This document shows, one piece after another, positions 34,425 to 49,400 of a stretch of 64,000 nt of DNA. The stretch lies in contig NW_003546263.1 in the NCBI RefSeq assembly GCF_000090795.2, forward strand, positions 433,574-497,573. Reading direction: 5' to 3'. The notes under the pieces are model-generated. The model saw nothing but the letters and a program-made list of their open reading frames with translations. It did not search any database and was not told where the DNA came from. Position 1 is the first letter of the stretch; each line of letters begins with the position of its first letter. The position numbers and the translations under genes are program-made. The stretch is from Amphimedon queenslandica (lineage: Eukaryota > Porifera > Demospongiae > Haplosclerida > Niphatidae).

Positions 34425-37400
34425 GTAAGTCAGAATTTTAGTTTGTTTTTTTTTTACATAGTGACAGGCCTGCTGCAAGAAACGTATTGCATATTATATT
34501 TCAAACGATTCTTCCTGCTCATTTGTGGGGATGGATAGGAGGAGATGTCTGTGTTAAGTTTTTAGAATCTAAAATGTATCACCCTCTAGAAATTAAAAGG
34601 TAAATTTGATTTGTCATAATGCATAAATGATAATTGGGAGCTGTAACATAAAATGGCTTGGGCATTTCTGCACACTAGCTGTGTAGTAATTTTGTCAAAT
34701 TATTAATCAAACTAAATCAGTGTGCTGTACTGTACAAGATGATTTATTGGCGAGAGTAATATTTGGCAAATTTGCCAGTGGAAAGTTAATTGGCGAATTA
34801 TATATTGGCAATTTGAGCATACTCAGATTGAAACAAAATGGCGGATTTATATTGGTAATTTCTTCATAAAATCTCTAATCGCCAATATTAATTCCTTGCC
34901 AATAAGTCATTTTGTACAGTATTATGTGACACACAAGTATTACATATACATATATTGTATAGCCATAAATATTTTAATTTAGGTATCAAATTTTATTCTC
35001 CCCTGCTTTTGAGCCTGCCCTATACAAATTCTCTTGGTCTTGTTATAGGTCTCTAAATATCAAATCTCCACACAAACTGAGTCAACTATCTACTCATTTT
35101 GTATGGGTGGTTTCATATGACGTCACAGCATGCGTCATATATGTAATTACCTCCGTATAGCAAAATGTCTACTTTGCCATTCACTTATACAGTGCTATAA
35201 ACTCTTCTGCAGGCTCCCTAACTATGAGCATGGCTATCATGCTACTCTTTTATTTGCCTAGACCCAAAGTCCTTGTATAGAGAACCAGTGACCTGGCCAA
35301 ATTGAACATAGTATCTTATTCCTAAAATTATTGCTATCACTACTTTTCTGCTTACTATACTATTATAATTTTACTCCTTTTTGCCTTGGGCTGTATCAAA
35401 CATGTTATAGAAGAATGAACTTTATTGCCATAAGTGAGTGAGGCTGCTCATTAAAAGTGACGTCACTGCAACTGCTTTATTATTTTATAGTATTGAGAAA
35501 TGAGACGAAGCATACCCTGTTTAGAGACAATTTTTTAATAGTTATAATGCATGCAGTGTACAAGGGGACAGATATATGCAGCATCTTTTGCTGCCGTCTA
35601 ATGAAAAGTGTCATGTGTGATATTGTTTGTGACTAACAAGTATTTTTAATAATTTTTAGTGAACCTACATATTCAGGATACATTCTTTTTCAAGGAAAGG
35701 TTTCAGTTTCTATTGATACAATCAAAAAATGCAAATTTTGCTTGCTTTATAAATATCATGTGTCATCTCTTCTTCTTTCTGATCCAAAATATCATTGGGA
35801 AGATTTACACTACTTTGATGATGCTGTTTCTCGTGTTCTAAAAATTCCAGAGAATTTCTTGTATCCTGAAAGTAAGCCTATTCATGGGAAATAATTGTGA
35901 TTCTGTGGAAGAGATTTAACTACATGAAGTACAATGTGTGAGAGTGATTAACAACTTATATTTATGTATAACCTACAAATACTAAATAACCCTCCAAATT
36001 TTGGTTTATTAATTTTTTTTCTGGGAATTTTAAAATTCAAATTATTCCTTAATAGAATTTTTGTTGTGTGCATTTTATAGTATTACTATAAAATGCACAC
36101 ATCAAAAAAGTATGCAAATAAAATTTCTGATTGACAACTATACAGTATTGTGTCTTTATACTTAAGAACAAAATTTACTCGTAATATTTTCTTTACATTT
36201 ATATTGTAGCTACATTTCGCCAATATGATGTACCAATATACCCTAGAGAAAAGATCATTCATGAAGTGGAGAACCGCCTTGATGCTGTTGAACAACATTT
36301 GAAAGAAAAATTTCCTGGCACATCAACTTATACACTAGAACCAAAATTTCCTGCTACTGATTGTGATATGAGGAATATAAGCCTAAGGCTTCACTTACAT
36401 AAGTTTAAGTGTGAGTTATTAAAATGCTCATTTGCTCTTAGTTCATCATTAATCAAAGAATTATATGAGAAAATTAAGCTTGTTTATAAGCAGTTATATG
36501 ACATAACAGCTCAAGTGGAAATTGTGGAATATGTTTATGCAAAAAACAAGTCATTTGTTGCTGATGGAAATTTCATAGAGGTATTCTATTTTATTAGCAT
36601 TATTTTTAATTGAATTACTGTAATAATAGTGCTTGTCTGACTGGATAGTTGATTTGGCAAAAAAATTGGAGTCCAAGTCTTTATCAAATCATCAGTCTAT
36701 TATTCCTGGCGCAGTTTTTTGTTTGTTACTTTCTGATTTTGATATTGTAGAAAATTTACCACAAGATACATTAAAGTTATTAATGAAGTTTCTGTACCTT
36801 AAGCCTGATGAAGAAGGCAACTCTGCTTACAGAAATCTATTGAGTTGTTTGTCAAATATTGATTTGAAGTAAGTTATATGTACCAGAGTTACCGTTTCAC
36901 CTTGATTTTAATTAGGAAAGAATTGCATAGATCAGTTGAAAGGCTATGCCGTCAGTTCATTAAGCTGATTCAAGGGAAGAGTATTGACTGGCTACGAAAT
37001 ACTCCCCTCCCACTTTACCATTTTTTACGAGGAATAAGTGAACCATTTGTGCCTATTGAAATGAATCTTGAGATGGAGTGGACTTTTTGGCAAACTATTA
37101 AAGATAATAAGCGTAGTTTTCACAAATATTTGCAGGAGAAAGATTCCAGGTAAATGTTTGTTTATAAGGCTTATTTTGCTGTTGTGATAGTATAATTTTG
37201 CTAAGTTCGATTTTTGATTGTGATTTTAGTAGCAGTGTGATAGCCATTTGTCATTATTTCATTAGGCACTTTAATTGCTGTGACAACTGGTTGACAGCAT
37301 ACTTGCAACTGGGTTTTCCTTGCATGTGGTTTTGTTTGTACATGCACCGATTTGCCAAGTTTAATTTCCTCCGAAATTTCCTGATATGTGGTACACATAA

Positions 37401-40400
37401 AGGCTTAAATATACATAGGGTATCATGCAGGTTTTTCATACAAAATTTTAATTACAAAAAGTGTCTCTTCACTTTTGAGTATTTTCTCAACTATATATTA
37501 ATAGTTAGTTGTGTAATTTTTGGCCTCATTAGTAATTAGCATTGGCGAGGACTACATGTATGTAGTTAAGTGTTGTGTCTGTTGTTCACTCATTCTGTCC
37601 ACCGCAACTCTCACTTCTAGGCTCTGTGGTTTTAAAAGGGGCTCACCTACAATCACCAAAACTTCTCCATGGGCTTTAAAAAGTTACTTTCTACTACTTT
37701 ATTAAGTATAACTGGCAGTGGAAGGCACCAAAAGCCATTAATTTTGCCAAATGTAGCAGGTTCTTGATGGATTTTTTCGTGCTTTGAGTAACAGGGCTTC
37801 ATAGTATCTTTAGAGAGTCACAGAAACTTGATCTGAAAAAATAATAGCATTTTGCTGAAACTTTTTTTGTTTTGAAGATATGATTGCCTAAAATCACTTA
37901 CCTCTTGACTTTACATGAGGTGTTTGTCCTTAGAAAGAGTGGCATAAGTCTATAAACTTCAGACGCTTGACAAGAGTTGGTATGCAAAAAAATGTGTTTG
38001 TGCACTGAGTAGAAGTCCAAAAAACTCAAGCTTCTTCCAGCAGTTAGTCTAAGAGCCACCACATTACTCTAGCAGTCAAGATTTCACACTTTCGCTGGAT
38101 TGTAATATGTAGGACAAATTAGTTTTGAAATCATACATGTAAAACAATTATTGTTTTTTCTTTGTTTTGGTGAGGCCAATGTACCAATGGTGTCTCGTTT
38201 GATTTTAGCTAGCTTTAGTTATAGTTATTTTTTAATATTTCAAAATAGTTGTAGTTAGTTTTGTATTTTCTGAGAATACTTTTAGTTAGTTATAATTAAG
38301 AATTTTTAGTTTATTAATGAATAATCAGAGGATAATTAAAGTTTGCATCTAAATCTTGCTCTCAGCATTACTTTAAGATTCCCTCCAGACAGTCAATTTC
38401 TCTTTCCACAAAACAATTTTTGTGACAATGGATCAACTTTAGATAGTATGACTCAGCAGTAGTGAGGTGCTGGTAATTTTATGTTTTAGATGGAACATTA
38501 GCCATTTTAGTTTGTACTAATAGTTTTTTTTTAACAATACTGTCATTCATTTAAACACACCATGCTGACATGTTTTTATATATTTATCAGCAGTATTGAG
38601 TGGTTTTTAAAAGCAGCTTAAATATAAGACTCATTGACACTCATTGAGTAGCATTGGGACTGGACACATGCAGACTTGTGCACCTCAGCACTCTCCAGCT
38701 GTCTCAATTTCTAGATACAGTGGAACCTCCGAATAACGAAACTTTTGGGACACAAGAATCTTTTCATTACATAGAGGTTTTCATTAAAGGGAAGTTTTGT
38801 AAACGAGGCATCCCCAATGTGAGACTTTACCTTCTTATAAAAAATGAGGGGCAGTAGACAGCAGAGTAAGCTGGGTAACAAATTGCAGAACAAGAAAAGA
38901 GAATTAGAAAATAAGTTTGCAGAATATGTTTCTAAATGAAGGAAAGGCTATTAAAGGCAATTATCTGTGCTCCTGGATAGTAAGATGGCAAAATAAGAGT
39001 GACAGAGCATAATGTGAGGAGAAGAAAGACGCCATTTTTACAATGGGCAGGTCTCTTTTTAATTGCTTATGATATCATATGACGTCACAGAACTAGTGCG
39101 CATGCGTGGCCATGCCCAATTTCCATTAAATGGAAGTAAAATGGCATCTTGGTAAAAAAAAAAGCTTTCGTTATTTCGTAACAAAGGAATTTTCGTTAAA
39201 GGGAGGTCCGTTTTCATTGAAAAACTGGGGAAATGAGTTGGTACATTTAATTTTTTTCATTATAAGGAGGTTTTCGTTAAAGAGAAGTTCCGTTATCAGA
39301 GGTTCCACTGTATACCCCCGCCTGACATTCATTTTCTACTTTTTACCATTTTAGTTGTGAACAATATTTTTCAGATCGATGCATTTTTGTTTTGTTGCCG
39401 CTGAACTTGTTAGCAACAATGAGAGATTTTCTTCTTATTAGGTTTAAAGATATTTACTTGTCTCTTGAAGATCTAATGAAATTTGATCCAGTTCTGATGA
39501 AAGTTGTTCTTTACTTATGTCCTGAAGATCAGTTGCACACTATCATTCCTCTTGCACCTCCATTTTTGATTACTTCATATTTGATTCATATTTACAAAGA
39601 CAAAGGAATCAAGGAAAATGTGGTATTTTTTGCAATTAGATATACATGTATTGGCTAATTCTGTTATTATGTATAATGATAGGTGAACTTTCTAATGATA
39701 TTCATGTTTTTGTATATACACATAATTGTTGTAAAGAAAAAAGCCATGCACCAGCTAAAACATAGCTATTGTGCATTTTACTTTAGTTTGTGTGTGACAA
39801 AAATTTAGCCTCTATTTTAACAATGTACTGGGAAATTATTAATGCTGATACACAATTTTGTAATGTTTCTGGGCTCACTTTATACCTAAATACATTCATT
39901 AAAATTGTGGACTAAAATTTAATGCAATGAAAATTTGAACATTCTATGTAGCAAATTTTGTTGGCCTTGACATTATTTTATTTTAATACCTTTTAGGCTT
40001 CACTTTTGAATCTTTGCATCAAAAACTTGGAAATATCTTTAAGTCAGCTGGAAAAGGAGGAATGGTTAGTGATAATATTCATTATTATTAATGTTCTAGT
40101 TTATATAGGAGAACAAATGCTGATAAATTGTATCAAATTTCAGTGAAGTTGATAGAGATAGTTTTTAAAAAAATTCAGTCAACTGAAAAGCATCATCAGA
40201 CAGTTCTTTTTGCTATTATTAATTATTACCTATACCTTGTTTCTAAAATGTATGAAAATGAAGAAGAGCCAGATACAAAGAGTCACATCAAAAAAATGCT
40301 GGACATCTTGATCTCATGGTTTAATCATCATCATGTTATTGGTGGATCTAGTTTTGGGGGGGCTACAGGTATTAAGCAGCAAAAAGTTAAGGAAGAGCTT

Positions 40401-43400
40401 CAGGTACTTTTATAAATTTATTTTGCCTTTTACGTATATATTATAGATTTGGATATCGTTATATGAGTGTGTGAAATGTCCTGAATGCATTTCAGATTTA
40501 TGGACCCGCCAGCTTAAAGCTCTTTTAGAAGCAAGGACCGAGGAGGTTTTATCAATAATCATTATTGTTGTGTTTACTGGAGTATAACAGGTATCTTCAA
40601 ACAAATCAAAAGTCGCTGTTTTTTTAGAAGTAGTTAAACATGAAAATTGTCCTGAAGGAATAGTGGATATTTTTATTGTCACAGCATTAAATGGATTAGC
40701 ATCACTTAAAGGAAATGTAAGCATGAGTAATGTAATTTGCGAGGAATTAGTATTAGTAATTGGTAGTTTTATATAGATACAGTCTTTTTAAAATCTGCCA
40801 TATGAGCATTCTCAATGACACTTGGAACAAAATTGCCCAATATAAACTACCATTTAATTTTCTCACAGGTAAATTTGCCAAATATTATTCAGGCCAAGAA
40901 CTCATCTTGTACTGCAGTATTTTGTTTCTTGTGGGCTTATTTACCATTTTAATAACATTATAAAATAGCTACATCTATATACATGCATGCCCCAGGGCCA
41001 ATTTTCGTTCAGGCATTAATTATTGTTTTGATTTACTTTTAGGAGGCTCAAGATGCTGTAGCAACATTAATGAAACAAAAAAAATATGTTGCTAAAATTG
41101 GAAAACTTCTTTCTCAGTTCATTATGAAGCGACATGGTGGTCCATTTGTTCGAAGTGAACTGACTACTGATGAATTATTAAACTGGGAAGTGTGGCCCAA
41201 CTTTATTGAACTGTCAGGTATTGTATCAATTTATTTTATATTAATCAAAACTGTTGATGCCACTACAATTAAAATATTGTATAGCTGGTTTATTTTGTGG
41301 CCTCGAATATTCATGGCCTCAAATATTTATTTTAAATTTTTGTACATGTCGCTTACAAACTTTTATTTTCTTATTTTAATGTTAATAAAATTTAGTGGAA
41401 TTAATTAATTCAACACACAATAAACCAGCTGCATGGCAACACATGTTAAACTGAGTAAATCACCAGTTTCCATATTTTGAATTCCATGTTTATAAAATAA
41501 TATTAAATATTAAACTTCATGGTCTGAGTTCAACTCTCAATTGAATATTGTATGAATGTACGATATAAGTAATTTCTGTACATTTTTACTGTAAATTGAA
41601 GTGTTGTAAATAAGTTTGCTTGCACTGTACTTTAAGATGGCCTGTGTGGGCTTTGCACTTTTAAATTCAAGCATATTTTATACCTAGTAAATATGAATGC
41701 ATCCAGAAATTGGTGATTAATTCTAGATAACATAAAAGTAATTGCTACTTTAATTGTTCTTATTTTGTTTATTTCTATAGTTCAAAATGATCCTGTTATT
41801 GCAGAAATGACTGGAGAGTCAGTGGCTCTTATTAAATGGGCACATAGCAAAATAATTGATATTGAAAGTAGTTTAAAAAATGGCAGCATTACACTAAACG
41901 AACTTAGTCAATTAGTCAATGAAAAAGAGAAAACTCAACGTTTATGGAAAGCTTCTGGTGTTTCAGTTGATAACATATGCTCATTAGAGACTGTGATTGT
42001 TGCATTAAAAGAGTATGTAGATGTTGTGTCAACATTATTTCACAGTTTGCGTCCATGCTTTAAAGGTTAGTTTTAAACTATATCATCAGCCTTGTTACAC
42101 AGTTTATTTCACGTACTTGTCCCTTATACAGCATAAATTTTTAGAAATACTTTTGTATATGTTCATACCAATTGTGATAAGGGGTTGTAGATTTTTGTTT
42201 GTATTAATGCTGTCAAATTTAGAAATTTTTTACATCATATGCATTAGAGCTGCAGTTGTGAATGGTAGCAATGCTGCAAACATTTTGAGTTTTGACAAGC
42301 AGCAGATGAGTTGTTTGCTCCATGTGTACAAGAGTCAGATTTGATATTCATAAATACATGTAGTTGCATATGTCTGTTGTGGTAAAACTATTTCAGAGTA
42401 CTGTGCATGGCATGGTTTATTCATTTGTGCAAAAAATTTTAAATCTGTTGAGAATGTTTTTGGGTCAGAAATTTATATTAGTTCTGGCAATAAAAACTTG
42501 GACCTTTTGATTTGCTTTGCATGTTGTAGTATAAAGCTGTTTACAGATGATTCACTCATGCAGTTTATAGTTTATGTGCTAGATTTCTACAGCCTTATAA
42601 ATGGCTTAAAAGAGATCTTTATCACAAAGCGACCTTCTAGTACCTTTAAGATAATGTCTCCAAACTTAAGGTTTTTTTTCTTAGTTTTTAATTTTTTAAT
42701 TGTATTTTTAAAACACTTTATATGTGTTATTTAAAACATGAGGATACTTTGAATTGATATCATCCAAGGGTAATATTAATTCAAAGTATTTGAGGTGAAG
42801 GGTATAATAACCTATATCACCATAGATATAATACACAGAACACGATTAGAAACAGGATCACGTGAGCGCATTACCCATTGAAACACTCCTAGTTTGCCGG
42901 GAACTGGTCCCGTAATAGAGATGAATGGAGATACTTTGTGGGACTCTCCAGACGATATCTGATAGTTTTGTAACTAAATATTTGCTTTTATGGTACTTCT
43001 TAACCTCTTACAGTGCACTGTGATGTTTGTTATGGACTGCGTTTAATAGTTTTAGAGTACTGACGCCATTGAAATATGGCCTTTTGTTTTGACATGCCAT
43101 AACTTTCTAAAACTTCTGTTTAAGCACTAATAAATGTCTTAATGCACTAAAGATCCTCAGAGAGTAGCCATAAAAGCTCATACTAGTGCGTCTCACCGTC
43201 TCCTGAAGTTGCTAGAGTCCCACAAACTTTTTGAAAAGGGACAGTTGGAGGCCTGGGCAACAATCAAGCACCTGCCCAGGGCTCCAATATAACTAGGAGT
43301 GTTTCAATGGATAATGCGTTCATGTGATCCTGTTTCTAATCCTGTTCTGTGTATTATATCTATGGTATCAGCGTGTTTTATATGATATATTTTATTGTTC

Positions 43401-46400
43401 ATGAGGATTTATGTATATCACATATACAATAAAATTTTATTGTATAAGTTTTTAATGTTCATGTGTCCATCACCTTTTGTTCAATAGGCTATGAAAAAAT
43501 GAGAGAAGATTTGTCACGAGATAGAAACTCTCTTGCAATAAATGAAATTTGTCCAACTTGGGCTACTGGAAATCGCTGTATTTTTTTATTAAGCTCTGAG
43601 CTGGGGAAAGATAGTGCTTTAATGCAAAATATAAATACTTTTTATGTGATGATTAAGTGTGAAATTTTTAGAACAATTTGGTGGACCTATCAGGAGAAAC
43701 TAACAGATAATAATTTATCACAGCAGCAGTTTGTTGATCTTGTTTGGTCACCAGCAATTGATGACAGCCTCAGTTTAATCAATAAATGCTATGATGGGTC
43801 AGCAATTGTTTCTGATGTAGTCATTTATTTCCCAAGCTTTGACCAAGAAACAATCCAAGATTATTTAATGGCTTTGCAGAAAGCATTGAGCAATTGCTCT
43901 AAATATTCTGCAAGGATCCCTGCAAGAAATACTTGGATTCGCGGTGTTTCTAAAAAAATTAGCACTTACCAGCGTTTCAGGCACTATCAAGAAACTGCAG
44001 CTAACCTACTGAAGTTGAAGGATTGCTTGCAATGGACAGGAAGCTTTCATTTATTGGAATCTATTGCTGAACAGGTATGTTAAAATTTTATTGTCACAAA
44101 AATAATATAATATTAATTTAGAATACATATATTTCTACACTAAATGATGTAAATGAGTATGTTTTAAGCACTTGTGAGAAGTTGAAAGTAGTATCTGCTG
44201 AAGATAAAAAGAATTGTTTACATGATCTAGTTGAATCATGGGAAATTGTTCAATGGATAGCACAAGGCTTCACTGGTATAAGTTATTGACTACAATCTTA
44301 TCTTTTGGAAATTTATATTTAGATCTTCCTGACTTGCAAACTTTTATTGATGTGGCATACACTTCTGGTACCATTGCTGATGATGACCTTAATATTAAAA
44401 AGTTAAATGCTCTCAGATATGTGGGCAACTCTGTTGCAAATTTTATTCCTGTGATAAAAAATAATAGCCAATCAATACAGCAATCATTAGGTTTGTTCCA
44501 GTTTATCATCTGTTTACAGTGTCATAGTTCCTTTCTACAGGTAGTGGTGGGGATAACAACAGTGATGATCAGTCTATGAAGCTTATTCAGTTATGTCATA
44601 ATCTTTGGATTTTTTTGGAAAGGAAAAAAGAGCTCCCTTCTCTCATTGTTTGTTTAATACTTAAATGTTGAGAATGATGTTTATTTTTTTTCTTTATAGA
44701 AAGATTGTACTCAAAATTTACAATGGTTTAAAAATATTAAAGATACACATGGAGCTGTTGAAGTCAATACTTTGGAAGAGTTGAAAATTATTCTTGCTAA
44801 AGGGGAGTTTTTTGTTGGGTGTGAAGTCAAGGAAGCTTGTTATCAAATATCAGATGTAGTATATTTACAAGTTGATTCTGGTGGTTTTACAAAGCAATAT
44901 GATCTCGAGCAACTACAAGATCTTGAGAGTCGTCTAGTGCTATTTGCTGGGCAATGTGCGGAAGTATCAGATGTACAGAGATTTTTGAATGTAAGTACTA
45001 CTCAATAATGATTGTACGTGCATTGCTGTTATCAAATTAGGTTTTCCATACTATTTGTATAATTGCTGATATGCTTATTAAACTCCATGAACTTGGTTGT
45101 GTTCAGTATATTGGTTGGCAGAGAAACTTTTCATTCAGTCAAAGTGAGCTAACTTTATTAGAGACAGATCAGAGATATATGTCTCAACAATTGTCTCGCT
45201 GGAGTGAAGCTGTAGATGCTGCTCGCAACCAGTATCATGTTCTTAATAGTTTTACAATGAAACAACTATTGCACCTACGTAAAGAATTGCATCCTGTGTT
45301 TTCAGATGAAGATATTTCCTTTTCAGTGACAAAGCAAACTTGTGCTCTTCTACAATGCATTCATCCTTGTGTTGACCCTCAAGATATGAATAACATTTTA
45401 AAAGAAGCTTGGAAGCAATCAGATTGTCATATTAGTGATGTCAGTGAAACATCAATTATTAATGCTGGGGATTCAGTTAACATTGAATCTGAAGCTAGTG
45501 ATGTTACAGTTGATGAGTTGGAAAAGGAGCTTTCTGATGATCAGCGACTTATTTATGTTGAACTTACAGAAATTAATGGGCTTGATGAACTGTGGAGTTT
45601 AGCTGAAATTATAAGCAGGAAACAAAATTCTACAGCTATAATGACTGATGACATTCTGAAACATTTTGCTAGTCTTGAAGATGAAGACCAGAAGCCAAAT
45701 ACGGATGAACTTATGAAAATTATTTTAAGTAATCGTAAAACTCAAGAAGAGCCAACAAGTGTTCAAAAGATTTCATCCGACACAGCTAAGAGAGATAGTA
45801 CTATTGCTGATCCAAAACATTTAGAAATGTAAAAAAATATAGTATTTATTGTACTGCTCCTGACCTTTTCTATTACAGGTTAGATTTGGAAATTCATGGA
45901 TATTTAAGTCTCACTAATTTAATGCATGTTCTCACTAATTATAATATGAATGCACATCAAAAAATAGGTGAGACTATCAAAGAAGTCAGAATACTTTGAG
46001 TGTTTTTGTAACAGAGCTTATACCACGAAATAGGCACTTAAGTGCAATTGACTTTTATCCTGGATTTCCTAATTTGTATGTCACATCAAGTGGTTAGCTA
46101 ATTATGTGTGTGTTTTTTGAATTTTCATAAACTTGTATAGCTGAAATCCTACAAACAGTGCTTATGATTTATTCCAAAGACAAAGAAATGCCTCTTCCAA
46201 CTCAAGAAGAAGTATTAATTTGTAATGAAAAGACAACTGCTGAAGAGGTACTTTAACATTTTTATTTTATAGTATAACCATTTTTATAGGTAATTTTGTT
46301 ATGGCGCAGGGCTATTTTTGATCCTGGACATAAAAGAATTTTTTGCTTAGTTCATGGTGAAAAACTATCATACTCTACATGTGAAGAATCATTGAGAGAA

Positions 46401-49400
46401 CTTAACAGATTGAAGCAGGGGAAAAAAGGTGTATTATAGTATTTGTAATTAGTTTTTATGAGTTTGTAGGCTATCGTCTTGTATTGTTATGTAGTAATAA
46501 TGAAGATTCTCTTCATTTTATTACTGCATTACATTCTTACAAAAGGAGTAATCCTGATATATCAGGACCTATTCTAAAAGAATATCTACTACATCACCTT
46601 ATTAAGCCAAAGCATACAAGTATTGGTACAATTTCTTCTGCTATACAAGCATCTTCTGTAGATCCACATTGGTAAGCTTTTTTATAATTATTGACTGCAT
46701 GGCGTCATTTTACTGCTGGTTACTTGATCTGTGTAAATGTACATGAACAACAATCTGTTGATTGTGACTATTATTAACTCACATAACACGCACACACATG
46801 TACACACACCAATCAATAGACCGATAGACATTTACTATTATGATTATTATAATGATTAGTTTATTGTACTGGTCTTCACAAGTTCAGTTTGTTGTTTTGG
46901 GTTTTCAATGACAATTAAGAGAGTCTCTTGGCAATACTACAGATCTCTCTTTATAAATTTTAGTCTACCTGTATTATAAGCATCTTTTGTTACCTTGAGT
47001 CTGTGAAATTTTATTGGTATTTTTACACAGTAATCAATTAGTAAATAACTAATTGACTGATTTTAAATAATCCTTTAAGATTTTCTTATGTATTGCATTT
47101 ATCAATTTAAGTAACTGGAAGCTTATGCAGTTACAACTGATTTTCATGACTTATGCTTTACTTTAGTTCCTATGTCCGTATTGTTCAATCTAAAAATCCT
47201 GGGAATGGAAAGTCATTATATATTCAGCGTTTAGGAGAAAGGCTGATGAACTCATTAAATATTGAAATACCAATAATAAGAATCCCTATTCATGGACCTG
47301 ATGTTCCTTATAATAATATTTTAAATAAGCTTAGTGATCTGACACAAGATGATACAAAAATTATTCACTTTGATATTGCATCCACAGTAAGTTTATTGCC
47401 ATTTATGCTATATAAATCTACTCTTGTAATATTTTTGTAGATGCTGAAAAAAGTGGAAAGTTTTTTGTTTTATGTTCTTGTTTTGGGCTATTTGAAAGAT
47501 CTTAGAGGAAATACGTGGAGAAGGCAAATTTCACAAATGTATACTATTGAAGTTACTCTATCTGACCGCCAAAATCATGAAGCTACTTACAATTTGTTGC
47601 ATTTATTTCCAAAAGCATCGTGTTCATCACCAAGTAAATGTCGCTATAGTAACAAGTCCAATGCATGTGAGTTGACATGTAGATCTACTAGAAACTTTTA
47701 TTTGTGCATTATGACACCATTATAATGTAGATGATGAAAATACTGAGATGGATGAAAATACTGGGATGGATGAAAAGAAACTTCATTCCAATGAATATCA
47801 GAGGGTTTATCAGTATTTGAATCGGTATCAGAGCAATGAAAATTTAGATTCATATTCCTTTAATAAGTATGATGTAATGAAAAATCCAAAAAGATTCATT
47901 CAAGTGATATTAAAGTAATAACATTTTGTGTGTTATTTTATATATAAATGTATTCCTTATTGTAGTTCTGTTAGTATATTAAAGTCTTGGTCTGAATTTG
48001 ACAGTTTTGTGAAATTTCTAAATATGCAACTACAAGCAGTTGAGAACTCAATTTTTTGTGTAGCATTGAGTTCTGGCTTTAAAAGTTTTGTCGTTAAAAT
48101 GATGATAGAAATGTCTAAGGTAACTTTTAAAATCTGAATTTTAATGAAAAATTCTAGGAATTTACAGCTTCAAACAGTGCCTCTCCACTAATTTCTCACC
48201 CTTGGAATGAAAGGTGGCCTAATTTTATTAAATTAATTACATAAAATTCTTGTCCATATAGTTGTCACCCTTACCTCTTTTTCAACAAAGATCAAACAAC
48301 ATTTACCTTTATTGGATTTTGCATCAGTAAAGAGTGTCATGCTATTGATCCTAGAACTGGGTCGTTAATATTACCTGATGTAATGTCTAATGAATTAAGG
48401 CAGCTATTAATTGTTCAACGCCTTGACATGACTGAAAATTATTACAGATGGTATAAAATTTTCAATGAGTTTGATATTATAATAACATCTTTGATTATAT
48501 AGGAATAAAGATGTTCTTTTGCAAAAACTAGCCACAGTTATTGGACTGAAAGACTACTACGATCCAGATCCATCTTATGTCATTACTGTTGACAATATTA
48601 TGAAGATGATGGCAATTTTAATGCGCTTCCGGTTATTTACCATTTTGAAAATACAAATTCAGTTTGATTTTATAGTTCTGGCATTCCTGTTGTTATTATG
48701 GGTGAAACTGGCTGTGGAAAGACAAGGTTACTTAAATATTTGTGCAAAATAGCTTCACAAGATGATGAACATGAAAATGATGTAGACTCATGTATTGTTG
48801 TACTGAAAGTGAGCTCCCCCATTATCAGTACTAATTTTTTTTTAATTTAGGTTCATGGTGGAACAACAAGTGATGACATTGAAAAAGCTGTGAGAAAAGC
48901 TGAAGATTTAGCAGAAAAAACATGTTTAAGAAGACTAGTAGCTTGTGACAGTAAAGAATCTGTTCCTGTGTTTGGAACTGTATTATTCTTTGATGAAGCC
49001 AACACATCTGAGCATATCAACCTTATTAAGGAAATTATGTGTGATGGCTCTATTTTTGGTAGAAAAATTCACCGAGATCTTAGAGTTGTGGCTGCATGCA
49101 ATCCATACAGAAAGTAAAAATTTTTTGTTTATTAGAGAATAATTTTATTATTATTATGTTAGGCATAGTAAAGTAATGATTAAGAGACTGGAATCTGCTG
49201 GACTAGGATTTTCCACCAAGTCTTCTCAAGCATCACATATACTTGGTATGATTACTAGTTTTAAGATGTTTATCTTTCTGTATATTTATAGAACAAATCC
49301 CTTTAAGGCATTTGGTTTATAGAGTTAATGAATTACCTCTTAGCATGAAATCTTTAATATTTGATTTTGGTGGAATACAGGAAAGTGCTGAACAACAATA

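Noticed and set aside
39092-39104. Second NRF1-like palindrome GCGCATGCG as an internal promoter
   Set aside because: It lies within the pogo-like MITE in intron 6; no transcription start context.
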